Source: Dyadobacter frigoris (GTDB taxonomy: Bacteria > Bacteroidota > Bacteroidia > Cytophagales > Spirosomataceae). Taken from it: 64,000 bases of DNA. A program made the translations under genes and the position numbers. The number at the start of each line of letters is the position of its first letter. Positions within the stretch are counted from its first letter, which is position 1. A model generated the notes under the pieces. That model was given only the letters and a program-made list of their open reading frames with translations, was not told where the DNA came from and ran no database searches. Of the stretch, positions 35,837-45,439 are shown piece after piece. The stretch lies in contig NZ_SZVO01000001.1 in NCBI RefSeq assembly GCF_005280585.1, positions 62,001 to 126,000 on the forward strand, written 5' to 3'.

Positions 35837-35882
35837 AAAAGGTCTAGGAATTTGGGATCCTCCCAAATTCCTAGACCTTTGA
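35837..35882 (-). terminator. intrinsic terminator of the PfkB kinase gene
   Basis: A perfect 20-bp stem (AAAGGTCTAGGAATTTGGGA and its complement) encloses only three bases. On the minus strand it is followed by a U-run. It ends 55 bp past the kinase stop codon. Confidence 0.9.
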
Positions 35883-35936
35883 TATTGATAAACAATCAGC
35901 CTGACTAAAAGCCAACCGCTATTTGCTAACAGGTAG

Positions 35937-36854
35937 TTAAACTATTTCAAAACTCGACAGTTTCACAAATTCCTGAACACGAGCATCAATTTCTTCCTGA
36001 CTAAGATTTATAATACGTTCTGTACCAAATTTCTCAACACAGAAAGACGCCATTGCAGAACCATAAATGATAGCGCGTTTCATATTTTCAAAAGAAATAT
36101 CATCCGTTTTGGCAAGATATCCGATGAAACCACCTGCGAAACAGTCACCCGCTCCGGTTGGATCGAATACAACTTCTAATGGCAACGCCGGTGCAAAGAA
36201 AATCCGATCACCCTGGAACAAAAGTGCTCCATGCTCTCCTTTTTTGATGATCAACGTTTTTGGCCCCATCGCCATAATCGTTTGGGCTGCTTTACGCAAA
36301 GAATAATCACCTGAAAGCTGACGTGCTTCTTCATCATTGATGGTCAATACATCAACCAAAGAAATTACATCTTTCAAATCATCCATGGCGATATTCATCC
36401 AAAGATTCATGGTATCAAGCATAATCAGTTTCGGGCGTTTGGCCATACGCTCAATAACCGATTTTTGTGTTGCAGGGACCGTGTTTCCTAACATCAGGTA
36501 TTCTGTACCCTGGTAAGATTCAGGTATGATCGGATCAAAATCAGCCATTACATTCAGCTGAGTTTCAAGCGTATCACGGGTGTTCATATCCTCATGATAT
36601 TTCCCTGACCAGAAGAAAGTTTTACCATCAGGGATTGTTTTTAAACCTTCGGTATTAACTCCGTGTTCTACCAGAAGGTCAACCATTTCCTGAGGGAAAT
36701 CGCCGCCTACAACAGCTACTAAATTATTGTTTTTGGTAAAATACGAGGCTGATAATGTGATATATGTTGCAGCGCCGCCAATGATTTTATCGGTTTTTCC
36801 GAAAGGTGTTTCAAGGGCATCAAACGCCACAGAGCCAACTGTTAATAAACTCAT
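35937..36854 (-). CDS. PfkB-family sugar kinase
   Basis: The 305-residue protein has the ribokinase-family signatures GGAATYITLSASYF near residue 26 and the anion-hole/catalytic-base motif DPTGAGDCFAGGFIGYL near residue 228. It phosphorylates a sugar or nucleoside; the subgroup resembles the sugar kinases common in Bacteroidota and its substrate is not determined. It is a single-gene unit ending at a strong terminator. A TATCTTCG -7-like box lies at 36924-36917 (minus strand). Confidence 0.9.
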   Translation of the reverse strand: MSLLTVGSVAFDALETPFGKTDKIIGGAATYITLSASYFTKNNNLVAVVGGDFPQEMVDLLVEHGVNTEGLKTIPDGKTFFWSGKYHEDMNTRDTLETQLNVMADFDPIIPESYQGTEYLMLGNTVPATQKSVIERMAKRPKLIMLDTMNLWMNIAMDDLKDVISLVDVLTINDEEARQLSGDYSLRKAAQTIMAMGPKTLIIKKGEHGALLFQGDRIFFAPALPLEVVFDPTGAGDCFAGGFIGYLAKTDDISFENMKRAIIYGSAMASFCVEKFGTERIINLSQEEIDARVQEFVKLSSFEIV

Positions 36855-36971
36855 AAAGTAGTATAGTATTGATTTTTAGTAAGTTTCAATTTTTGATTTG
36901 AAGACAAAAACGCTGCGAAGATAATAAAAACAGCTGAATAGCATATTTAAAGGACGGCATAATGCTAACAG

Positions 36972-37005
36972 TTGGCGATCAATCCTGAGTTATTTGCTAT
37001 TTTTG
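36972..37005 (+). promoter_or_regulatory. promoter of the DUF5618/cysS unit
   Basis: TTG (36972-36974), a 23-nt spacer and TATTTTTG (36998-37005) fit the Bacteroidota consensus. The box lies 85 nt upstream of the ATG. Confidence 0.4.
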
Positions 37006-37089
37006 TCAGGCAACGTTAAATATGGTGTGAAAAACTTCTTAATGAATTATTAAATCAATTATTTCTTCATACAAAAGAATCGCACTATC

Positions 37090-37476
37090 ATGGAAGCAAT
37101 TATCGAAGCAAGAAGACACATTGACAATGCAAAGGGATTTCTTAGTAATAATGCAAATAAGGAAGATGGCCTGTATAAAGATAAAAAGTATGTGAAAATA
37201 GCCGGACACACTGCCTACACAGGAATTTTACTTGCACTTGATGAATTGTTAGGAGAAAAGAGGAAGAAGACAAAAAAAAGTGTTGAATGGTATCAAAAAG
37301 AAATATCGGGCATCGATAAAAGAGTCCTTTCTGATTTCTCAACAGCCTATCAAATATTGCACTTGGACATGGGATATGGAGGAGCTCAAAGTGCCAAATT
37401 AGCCAAAATAGGAATCGAAGAAGCAGAGAAAATTATAAGTTGGGTTGAAAACAGACTTTCAAAACCTTCAAAATAA
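37090..37476 (+). CDS. DUF5618 family protein (HEPN-like helical)
   Basis: This 128-residue, all-helical cytoplasmic protein looks like the Bacteroidota family DUF5618 (MEAIIEARRHIDNAKGFLSNNA..., VKIAGHTAYTGILLALDELLG). The helical pattern, with a first helix EARRHIDNAK and the later LAKIGIEEAEKIISWVENRL, recalls HEPN domains, but the RxxxxxH RNase motif of toxic HEPN proteins is not evident. Its role is unknown. It precedes cysS by 35 bp on the same strand, so it is probably expressed with it. Confidence 0.75.
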   Translation: MEAIIEARRHIDNAKGFLSNNANKEDGLYKDKKYVKIAGHTAYTGILLALDELLGEKRKKTKKSVEWYQKEISGIDKRVLSDFSTAYQILHLDMGYGGAQSAKLAKIGIEEAEKIISWVENRLSKPSK

Positions 37477-37511
37477 ATTACTAAAATTGATTACAAGAAA
37501 GTAAAATATTC

Positions 37512-39011
37512 ATGACTGATAAAACATACCAGCCGCTTAAAATATTCAATACGCTTACCCGTAAAAAGGATTTGTTTGCTCCCCTCGCTGCACCTTATGT
37601 AGGCATGTACGTCTGTGGACCAACCGTTTACAATAATGTTCACCTTGGAAATATCCGTACTTTTCTATCTTTTGATATCCTGTATCGTTATCTGACCCAT
37701 ATTGGCTACAAAGTCCGGTATGTAAGAAATATTACCGATGTTGGCCATTTGGTTGGTGATGGTGATGAAGGCGAAGATAAAATTGGTAAAATGGCGAAAC
37801 TGCAACAGCTTGAACCAATGGAAATTGTTCAGCGGTATACGAATGATTTTCATGACGTTTCTGCCGAATTTAATTTGCGTCCGCCAAGCATTGAGCCAAC
37901 CGCAACCGGACATTTAATTGAACAAATCGAAGCGGTATCAGCTTTGATTGAAAAAGGAGCAGCATACGAATCTAACGGTTCTGTTTATTTCGATATCGCA
38001 AAATATAACGAGGCCGGAAATGAATACGGAAAACTTTCGGGAAGAATTCTGGAAGATCTTCTGAATGAAACACGGGATCTGGACGGACAATCTGAAAAAC
38101 GTAATCCGCTTGATTTCGCACTTTGGAAAAAAGCAAGTCCTGAACATATCATGCAGTGGGATTCTCCATGGGGAATGGGCTTTCCGGGTTGGCATTTGGA
38201 ATGTACTTGCATGAGTGCCAAATATTTAGGTAAACAATTTGATATTCACGGTGGCGGGATGGACCTGAAATTCCCGCATCACGAATGTGAAATTGCACAG
38301 GGAAGAGCTTTGACAAACATTGAACCGGTTCGCTACTGGATGCATACGAATATGCTGACGGTGAACGGGCAAAAAATGTCAAAATCGCTAAACAATTCTT
38401 TTCTTCCAAGTCAGTTATTTTCCGGAGATCATGAGTTGCTGGATCAGGCTTATAGCCCGATGACTGTTCGCTTTTTCATGCTGCAAAGTCAATACCGGAG
38501 TACGCTGGATTTTTCTAATGATGCCTTAAAAGCGGCCCAAAAAGGATATAAAAGATTAGCAAATGGGATTCGTCTTGCCAAAATGTTGAAATATGCTGAC
38601 GAAGAAGTTGCACGCGACGAGAAAAAAATTGAAGATATAGAAAAATCGATTCAGGGTTTTTACGATGCCATGAATGATGATTTGAATACGGCGGTCGGAA
38701 TTGCAAACCTGTTTAACATGCTGAAATATATCAATATGCTGAACATGGGCCAGGTTAAATCGGCTGCTTTGGGAGAATCAACGTTTACCTCTTTGTTAGA
38801 AAATTTTATCGTTTTCATTGAAAATGTATTGGGTCTAAAAGAGGAACTAAGCGAAGGACACGCAGTTTTGGATGGTATGTTGAACCTTTACCGGGAATAT
38901 AAAGCGGTTCAGAATTACGAGAAGGTTGATGAGATCCGTACTTATTTCAAACTTCAGGGACTTGCAATCCGTGACAGCAAGTTACGTGTGGATTGGGCTT
39001 ATGAGGAGTAA
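37512..39011 (+). CDS. cysS: cysteinyl-tRNA synthetase
   Basis: The 499-residue class I synthetase has the zinc ligand Cys35 in YVCGPTVYN, the HIGH-type motif HLGN (44-47), further zinc ligands in WHLECTCM and FPHHECEIAQ, and KMSKS near residue 288 (GQKMSKSLNN). A helical anticodon-binding C-terminus completes it. It charges tRNA-Cys. It is full length. The next gene starts 4 nt after its stop, and the ribosome-binding site of that gene lies within the end of cysS. Confidence 0.97.
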   Translation: MTDKTYQPLKIFNTLTRKKDLFAPLAAPYVGMYVCGPTVYNNVHLGNIRTFLSFDILYRYLTHIGYKVRYVRNITDVGHLVGDGDEGEDKIGKMAKLQQLEPMEIVQRYTNDFHDVSAEFNLRPPSIEPTATGHLIEQIEAVSALIEKGAAYESNGSVYFDIAKYNEAGNEYGKLSGRILEDLLNETRDLDGQSEKRNPLDFALWKKASPEHIMQWDSPWGMGFPGWHLECTCMSAKYLGKQFDIHGGGMDLKFPHHECEIAQGRALTNIEPVRYWMHTNMLTVNGQKMSKSLNNSFLPSQLFSGDHELLDQAYSPMTVRFFMLQSQYRSTLDFSNDALKAAQKGYKRLANGIRLAKMLKYADEEVARDEKKIEDIEKSIQGFYDAMNDDLNTAVGIANLFNMLKYINMLNMGQVKSAALGESTFTSLLENFIVFIENVLGLKEELSEGHAVLDGMLNLYREYKAVQNYEKVDEIRTYFKLQGLAIRDSKLRVDWAYEE

Positions 39012-39015
39012 AAAC

Positions 39016-40038
39016 ATGATACTAAAAAGGCAAATCTGGGTTTCTGTATTGTTTTGCAGTTTTTTGACTGGCATGTTATTTCTATATGGCTGTAAATCAA
39101 AAACGAGCTCAGAGCAAACCACAGAACAATTGGAGAAATTGGTAGCCAGTCCGGCATTCAATGCAGATTCAGCATTTCAGTTTGTTAAAAAACAAGTTGA
39201 ATTTGGGGCAAGAGTTCCAAATACGGCTGCGCATAAAGCATGTGGAGATTATCTTGTTTCGACTTTTAAAAGATTTGGACTGGAAGTAACTGAGCAAAAC
39301 TTTACGCCTACGACTTACGACGGCAAAAAGTTAAATGCCAGAAATATTATCGCCAGTTTTAATCCAAAAGCTACCAAAAGAATTTTGCTGACTTCTCACT
39401 GGGATTCCCGTCCTTTTTCTGATCAGGATTCTGTTTCAAAAATGAAACCGGTTTTGGCTGCCAATGATGGAGCGAGTGGGGTAGGCGTTTTGATGGAAAT
39501 CGCGAGAGTACTCTCTTTTTCTGGAAATAAGCTAAATCTCGGTGTTGATATTATTCTTTTTGATGCCGAAGATTGGGGGAATTCTGAAAAAGCTACGGAT
39601 AAATTCAGCGGATTTTGTTTAGGGTCTCAGTATTGGGCTGCCAATAAACATGTTCCAAATTATACAGCTTATTTTGGTGTTTTACTGGATATGGTTGGGG
39701 CAAAAGGCGCCACATTTCCAAAAGAAGGATATTCTGTGAGTATGGCTGACGGAGTTGTCCGGAATATCTGGGGAATTGCCAGTCAGCTTGGATATAGTAA
39801 TTATTTTATTGATAAAGTCGGGCCCTCGATTACCGATGATCATCTTCCTGTCAATGAAACCGCTAAAATTCCGATGATTGATATTATTCATATGAAACAA
39901 AATGATCCTGAGCATACTTTCTTCGATCAGTGGCATACGGCACATGATGATATGGAAAATATAGATCCGAAAACTTTGAAAGCGGTTGGGCAAACTTTGA
40001 TTCAGGTTTTGTATCAGGAGAGTGAAGCTTCGGTTTAA
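39016..40038 (+). CDS. M28-family lipoprotein, glutaminyl-cyclase-like
   Basis: The 340-residue protein has a lipoprotein signal peptide with lipobox LYGC and a zinc-hydrolase domain. SHWDSRPFSD, ANDGASGVGVLMEIA, FDAEDWG, LDMVGAKGATF, TDDHLPVN and WHTAHDDMENID track the bacterial type-II glutaminyl cyclases (for example that of Porphyromonas gingivalis), which form N-terminal pyroglutamate on exported proteins. A plain M28 aminopeptidase is the alternative. I use the ATG at 39016 because GGAG (39005-39008) lies seven bases ahead of it. Longer starts overlap cysS. Confidence 0.85.
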   Translation: MILKRQIWVSVLFCSFLTGMLFLYGCKSKTSSEQTTEQLEKLVASPAFNADSAFQFVKKQVEFGARVPNTAAHKACGDYLVSTFKRFGLEVTEQNFTPTTYDGKKLNARNIIASFNPKATKRILLTSHWDSRPFSDQDSVSKMKPVLAANDGASGVGVLMEIARVLSFSGNKLNLGVDIILFDAEDWGNSEKATDKFSGFCLGSQYWAANKHVPNYTAYFGVLLDMVGAKGATFPKEGYSVSMADGVVRNIWGIASQLGYSNYFIDKVGPSITDDHLPVNETAKIPMIDIIHMKQNDPEHTFFDQWHTAHDDMENIDPKTLKAVGQTLIQVLYQESEASV

Positions 40039-40072
40039 GTTTTTAAGGGTTCACGCAAAGCAAAAAAGTTTA

Positions 40073-40650
40073 AACGTGATAATTACGGTGCTCTGCACCT
40101 TGGATTAATGAAGTTTGATTTTTTCTCTACAAGTATTACGGTGCTCTGCACCTAATCTATTATGAGAGTATATCTGCAATGCCAGGGTACAGAGTACCGC
40201 AATATTTATTCTTAGCGGTCTTAGCGTTTTTTTACCTTTGTGCCTCCTTTGCGTGAAACTTTTAACGTGATAATTACGGTGCGCTGCACCTTGGATTAAT
40301 GAAGTTTGATTTTTTCTCTACAAGTATTACGGTGCTCTGCACCTAATCTATTATGAGAGCATATCTGCAATGCCAGGGTACAGAGTACCGCAATATCTAT
40401 TCTTAGCGGTCTTAGCGTTTTTTTACCTTTGTGCCTCCTTTGCGTGAAACTTTTAACGTGATAATTACGGTGCGCTGCACCTTTGGTTAATGAAGTTTGA
40501 TTTTTTCTCTACAAGTATTGCGGTGCTCTGCACCTAATCTATTTGAGAACATATTAAGAATTATCTGCAATGCCAAGGTACAGAGTACCGCAATATTTGT
40601 AGAAAACAATACAAATATCTAAGGGCCTAAGGTGCAGAGCACCGTAATAA
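40073..40650. repeat. 191-bp tandem repeats with mini-palindromes
   Basis: Three copies begin at AACGTGATAATTACGG (40073, 40264, 40455). The first two differ at only three positions in 191. The third diverges in its second half. Each holds GGTGC-TCT-GCACC (variant GGTGC-GCT-GCACC) and GGTAC-AGA-GTACC, again 5-bp stems with 3-nt loops, plus a tail TTTGTGCCTCCTTTGCGTGAA. A reversed tail (TTCACGCAAAG) precedes copy one and a reversed head (GGTGCAGAGCACCGTAAT) closes the array. No gene is present in 40039-40666. Confidence 0.85.
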
Positions 40651-40666
40651 CTTATCTTAGAACTTC

Positions 40667-43000
40667 TTAGATCTTCTTTACCACAATCTGAACATCCGAA
40701 TTCCGACCTTTATCATCACTACAAGAAATTTTAACCCGCCCAACCGGAGGATTAATAAATACCGCTTCATGTGGCGCAGAGCGCTTCACCAATTTATCAT
40801 TTACATACCAAAAAACCTCCTGCACATCATTCCCGGTTTGGCAGCTTAACTGAATTTGCTGGGGTTCAGCCGTTTGGATAAAATATTCACTTCCATCATT
40901 CGGACTCGTAATCAAAGGCGCACCCTCCCGGAAAACCCTTTCACAAAACGGATTATGCGGCGGTGATTTTTGATAAGGGATTTTCTTGGACTCATAATAA
41001 GCAATGAGCTCAGGAGCCAGATTTGGATATGTATTTTTTACAAATCCACTTTCAGGAAGACAATAAGTACAATAAGAAATTTTCGAAGAGAGATCCGTAA
41101 AAACGTACCGCAGATGCTGACATTTATGATAAGGAGAAACGCCCATGATGTAATAATCTATAATCTGATGATCACAAAAATCGCTTGGAATATCGCCGGT
41201 GACGGCACATATTTTCCGTAAAGACACATTCGCAGGCATTTGGTACCAGCCTTTTGACGAATTATAATCGAGCGCATTGAAAATTGAAAACAATAAAGGA
41301 GTCGCCGTATTTGCGCCACTCAACTCCGGAATGCCTTCACCAGAAAAATTTCCAACCCATACGCCAATCGTATATTTCCGATTATAACCAATACTCCACG
41401 CATCCCGCTTTCCATAGGAAGTCCCGGTTTTCCAGGCGATTTTTGGTAAGTGATAAGTATTGTCAAAATTGGAAGGAAGATCTGGTCGGGTTACCTGGGT
41501 CAAAATATTATTCAAAAGATAAGTTGCTTCTTTTGAAACCAACTGTTCACCTTTTTTCGAAATAGGGGTTTCAGAAGTAAATCTTATTTGTTTTAATTCT
41601 CCCTCATTTGAAAAGGCCGCAAAAAGTCTGGTAAGTTCTTCCAATGTCACCCCGCAACCTCCCAAAATCATGGATAATCCCAAGTCTTTGGATTGCTTAC
41701 GGATTGTCTGAAAATCTGCTTTTTTCAATTTGTCAATCAAAACCGTTGTGCTTACTTCTTTCAAAATCTTGACTGCCGGAATATTCAGGGAATTGGCCAA
41801 GGCAAATTCCGTAGTAACCTGACCGTTAAAATGCTGATCGAAGTTTTCTGGTTCGTAGCCACTGAAATTTGTTGGAACATCATTCAAAACGGTTTTGGGT
41901 GTAATAATTCCTTTGTCAAAAGCAGTTGCATAAAGTATTGGTTTTAAAGAACTTCCGGGAGAACGGATCGCGCGAATTCCATCAACCTGTCCGCCGTCAA
42001 AAGGATTATTGAAATCAGCCGAACCAACATAAGCTTCGACGGCCATCGTTTCATTGTTAATTACCAATACCGCTGCATTGTGAATATTCATGCTTTGCAG
42101 CCTATTGACATAGTTTTTTACCTGTTCCTCAATTTGTTTTTGAGACTGGATTTTGATCGTTGTATTGATAATAGGAAGATCCGTAAAATCTTTTTTCAAC
42201 CGTAATGCGAGATGCGGCGTTTGTTTTGGTGCAGAAAGCCGGCGAACAATTAGTGGTTCGCTGATTGCATCTTGAATAACATTTGAATCAAATAACTTTT
42301 CTTTACCAAATCGTGTCAGCCATTGATTTCTGGCGATTTTCAAAGCATCATTTCTGGAACCAGGATGTAAGCTCGATGGTCGGTTGGGGACAATAGTAAG
42401 TGCAGTGATTTCAGCTAAACTCAATAATTGTGGTGCTTTTCCAAAATATAGAAGTGAAGCAGCTTTAATACCTTCAATATTTCCTCCATAAGGAACCAGA
42501 TTGAGATACAATTGAAGAATTTCATCTTTTGAATAATGCAATTCCAACTGCACAGCCCGAAAAGATTCGGTCAATTTATTCAGGTAAGTTCTTTTTTTAG
42601 GTTCCAATAATCTGACAACCTGCATCGTAATGGTCGAAGCGCCTGACGTTCTTTTTCCGCTGAAAATATTTCTTCCAGCGGCCCGAAGCATCGCAAATGG
42701 ATTAATTCCGGGATGGTAATAGAAATACTGATCTTCTTTATGGATCAGCGTTTTTTGTAAAAGCGGTGTGATTTCAGAAATATTGGTGTAAAGCCGCCAT
42801 TTATCATCAGGGCTTAAAAATGCGTGTAGAACGGTGCCGTTGTCGGCGGTGATCTGGGTTGAGTATTGGACTTTTGGTTTGAAAGGGAAGAGGAAGTCTA
42901 GGAGGAGGAATGCAGTTACGAGGCAGCCGAGGGAGATGGTTGCTTTTTTTAGAAAGGGGCTTTTAAATTTTGTTTGCGGAAGCAATTTGCGAAGTGGCAC
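40667..43000 (-). CDS. pbpC: penicillin-binding protein 1C
   Basis: This 777-residue bifunctional peptidoglycan enzyme has one N-terminal membrane anchor (about 20-42). A GT51 glycosyltransferase domain (HKEDQYFYYHPGINP, SGASTITMQVVRLL) is followed by a transpeptidase domain with SxxK in SPGSSLKPILY, SLN and KTGTS, and the C-terminal BiPBP_C domain typical of PBP1C. It polymerises and may crosslink glycan strands. The usual partner gene, an alpha-2-macroglobulin-like lipoprotein, is not adjacent. It appears to start at GTG, directly beside the restriction-modification island. Confidence 0.93.
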   Translation of the reverse strand: MPLRKLLPQTKFKSPFLKKATISLGCLVTAFLLLDFLFPFKPKVQYSTQITADNGTVLHAFLSPDDKWRLYTNISEITPLLQKTLIHKEDQYFYYHPGINPFAMLRAAGRNIFSGKRTSGASTITMQVVRLLEPKKRTYLNKLTESFRAVQLELHYSKDEILQLYLNLVPYGGNIEGIKAASLLYFGKAPQLLSLAEITALTIVPNRPSSLHPGSRNDALKIARNQWLTRFGKEKLFDSNVIQDAISEPLIVRRLSAPKQTPHLALRLKKDFTDLPIINTTIKIQSQKQIEEQVKNYVNRLQSMNIHNAAVLVINNETMAVEAYVGSADFNNPFDGGQVDGIRAIRSPGSSLKPILYATAFDKGIITPKTVLNDVPTNFSGYEPENFDQHFNGQVTTEFALANSLNIPAVKILKEVSTTVLIDKLKKADFQTIRKQSKDLGLSMILGGCGVTLEELTRLFAAFSNEGELKQIRFTSETPISKKGEQLVSKEATYLLNNILTQVTRPDLPSNFDNTYHLPKIAWKTGTSYGKRDAWSIGYNRKYTIGVWVGNFSGEGIPELSGANTATPLLFSIFNALDYNSSKGWYQMPANVSLRKICAVTGDIPSDFCDHQIIDYYIMGVSPYHKCQHLRYVFTDLSSKISYCTYCLPESGFVKNTYPNLAPELIAYYESKKIPYQKSPPHNPFCERVFREGAPLITSPNDGSEYFIQTAEPQQIQLSCQTGNDVQEVFWYVNDKLVKRSAPHEAVFINPPVGRVKISCSDDKGRNSDVQIVVKKI

Positions 43001-43031
43001 AAGTTAGTTTACAGTCTCTTAACGTATAATC

Positions 43032-43088
43032 ATTAAGCTTGACATATAAATACCTTGGCACGTCAAGATTTTATATGTTAAGCTTAAT
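43032..43088. repeat. 19-bp inverted repeat closing the restriction-modification unit
   Basis: ATTAAGCTTGACATATAAA (43032-43050) and its near-complement (43070-43088, one G-T difference) flank a 19-nt spacer. Within it, CTTGAC (43038-43043) can alternatively pair with GTCAAG (43062-43067). The element lies 14 bp past the methyltransferase stop, so it may end that transcript, although it lacks a clean U-run. It also lies upstream of pbpC. Confidence 0.6.
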
Positions 43089-43102
43089 AATTATAAATCT
43101 TA

Positions 43103-44305
43103 TTAATAGAATTGACGATAAATTTCAGTTGCAAATTTAAATGCAAGAAGTGGAGGCACTGCATTTCCAACCTGTGTAAACTGTCGTGCTGATGGCCCAA
43201 CAAAAATATAATCATCAGGAAATGTTTGAAGCCTGGCGCATTCTCTTACGGATAAAGTTCGAGGAGAATAGGGGTGTAAGTGAGATCTCCCACCACCTTT
43301 TGTTCCGCCAGCAATTACCGTTTTACTAGGTTGTGACGGGTTTAATCTATCAACTCTCCCTAAATGGTCACGCTGTCCAAAATTCAACTCCATGTAACGT
43401 AATGTAGATTGTGCTGTATGCTCTCGAGTTATATGATTTAAGCTATCATTTATTGGCTTTGCAAAGACATCAAGACATGGGGTTTGAAACAAGCTTATTT
43501 TTGGATATTCAAATTTAAATTTACTTCGGGTACCTACAATTAACAACCTTAATCGTTTTTGGGGTACTCCATAGTCTGCTGCGTTTACAACTTGTGGATT
43601 AGAAATCGTATAACCTATGCTTGTTAATGTTTCGAGTAATTTATTTAGTCCTGCTCCATCATCTATTTTATTTAGGCCTGGAACGTTCTCAATTATAAAT
43701 GCTTTTGGTTGAAACTTTTTTATGAACCATATATAATCTTCAAGAAGATTTCCTTTTTCTTTGTCTTCAAATCCTTTCCTTTTGAAATTTTCGTCACTTT
43801 TGCTAAATCTTTGGTTAGAAGCAATACTGAAAGGCTGGCAAGGTGGTCCACCATGAAATACTCCATCAAAGGGGCTACTTATTCCTAGTTGGTTTTGTAA
43901 TAGAGATGCAATAACCTCACGATCTTTAACATCTCCAGTATAATTTGGTGGACCAATTACAAGGTGATTGGGATAATTTGTTCTAAGAGTATCGCAAAAT
44001 AGCTCGTTTACTTCCACTGAAGCTATGTTTTCAAATCCAGCATAATCGAATCCAATGTCCATTCCTCCTGCTCCCGAGAAAAAACTCACAGCTGGAATGG
44101 TATTCTTATATTTTCGTAAGTTTTCAATGCTTTGATAGTCGTTGATAGTTACGTCATTATTTGCATAAGATTTATAGCGGAGATGGTCGTATGATAATCC
44201 TAACTTTTGCAATTCTAATTTTAAATCTAGATCATTTTCAATGCACATATTAAGAAGTGCAGATTGTTCTTTTATAGATATCTTTTCTTCAACTTTTATA
44301 ATCAT
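43103..44305 (-). CDS. C5-cytosine DNA methyltransferase
   Basis: The 400-residue protein has an unusual N-terminal extension of about 70 residues and then all core motifs of m5C methyltransferases: I SFFSGAGGMDIGF, IV GGPPCQPFS (catalytic Cys156), VI IIENVPG, VIII QKRLRLL, IX RECARLQTFPDD and X QVGNAVPP. The target-recognition region lies at about 265-350. It should be active. It overlaps the HNH nuclease gene by 4 bp, forming a type II restriction-modification unit. The region is visibly more AT-rich than the flanking housekeeping genes, consistent with transfer. The recognition sequence is unknown. Confidence 0.95.
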   Translation of the reverse strand: MIIKVEEKISIKEQSALLNMCIENDLDLKLELQKLGLSYDHLRYKSYANNDVTINDYQSIENLRKYKNTIPAVSFFSGAGGMDIGFDYAGFENIASVEVNELFCDTLRTNYPNHLVIGPPNYTGDVKDREVIASLLQNQLGISSPFDGVFHGGPPCQPFSIASNQRFSKSDENFKRKGFEDKEKGNLLEDYIWFIKKFQPKAFIIENVPGLNKIDDGAGLNKLLETLTSIGYTISNPQVVNAADYGVPQKRLRLLIVGTRSKFKFEYPKISLFQTPCLDVFAKPINDSLNHITREHTAQSTLRYMELNFGQRDHLGRVDRLNPSQPSKTVIAGGTKGGGRSHLHPYSPRTLSVRECARLQTFPDDYIFVGPSARQFTQVGNAVPPLLAFKFATEIYRQFY

Positions 44306-45429
44306 AGGAGTATACTACTTTTTGCTTGTTGATAAATCTCTTTTGCTTCAGTTCTACTTCTAAAGTCATCTATCTTATATCTATTCAGCCAGTTTTTATA
44401 ATATGCATGAACACTTTTATGACAATTTGGGCAAAGACCAACAACATCATGAAGTGAAGTGCCTTCTCTAGTGACTACAAGTGTGGATGATAAGGGTAAA
44501 ATATGATGGACCTCTAAAAGGTTTTCAGTCCAAGGGTAACGAACTTTCGTATCACAAACGCACATGTCACATATGGTGTGAGGATTTTTTTCGAAAAATA
44601 ATTTTCGTAATAATGGACTTCTTTCAATTTTTATGTGATTAACTCTGCTCCTTTTACCTTCAATAAAAATATCATCAGTAGGTGCTTCTCTTGATTGAAG
44701 TTTAAAATGCGGTAATTCACCCCCTTTTAATGAAGTTACTGCCAAATATTCGTTTTCTCGTGTACTATGTGGCTCACTTATAAAAGGAGTAGTTAAATGT
44801 AGAAAGCCGTTGTAATCATCGTAATCTTTTTTTGTTAAATCTAGTAGCAAATAACCATTATGCCATTTCAAAATGCTTATCTGACTTATAAAAATTAACA
44901 TTTCCCTTACTTGTCTATTTTCGTCACCACTTGGTTGGTAGTTAGTTTTTCGAAGAGAGACATAAAATTCAATTGGCTCCATTCCATTACAATTGTTACC
45001 AATAATTAATGAAAACACTTCTTCCAATGATATCTTAGCCAGTCTACCAAGTTGAAAGTTGGAAATTAAAAATTTAAATATGGAGCAAAAAGGATAAATT
45101 AAGTTAGCACTTTTATGATAATCACTAAAGGCAGCAAATGGGAATCTAAAACGTGGAATAAAAAGAGAGAAAAATTCATCCACATCAATTTTGTCATCAT
45201 CTGACGATGAAAGTTTTTTACAGAAATCAGTAACAAAAAGCCGATCGTTTATGCTAGTTGCAAGAAAAGAGCATTCAAATACTCTTTTGTAATTACGCCA
45301 AACTCTATAAGACTGTGGAGCAAAAGGAAGACTTGTCTCTTTTTCTAGACCATACCTTAATGGATCAATATCTTTTTGATTAATTATTACTCCTTCAATT
45401 TTATTTAAAACTGAGGCAATTGATTTTAG

Positions 45430-45439
45430 ATTTTCAAAT
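45430..45439. repeat. target-site duplication, left copy
   Basis: ATTTTCAAAT here matches the copy at 46747-46756. The two flank the IS directly. The next two bases are AG here and TG there, so the duplication could be counted as 12 bp with one mismatch. Confidence 0.8.

Noticed and set aside
38926..39015. Earlier starts of the M28 lipoprotein inside cysS
   Set aside because: They would put about 30 polar residues before the signal peptide. The ATG at 39016 has a GGAG at the right distance and leaves a normal lipobox.
44302..45183. HNH gene starting at the GTG at 45183
   Set aside because: The frame stays open well upstream without a start and joins perfectly to an ATG beyond the IS once the insertion is removed, so this GTG is internal.
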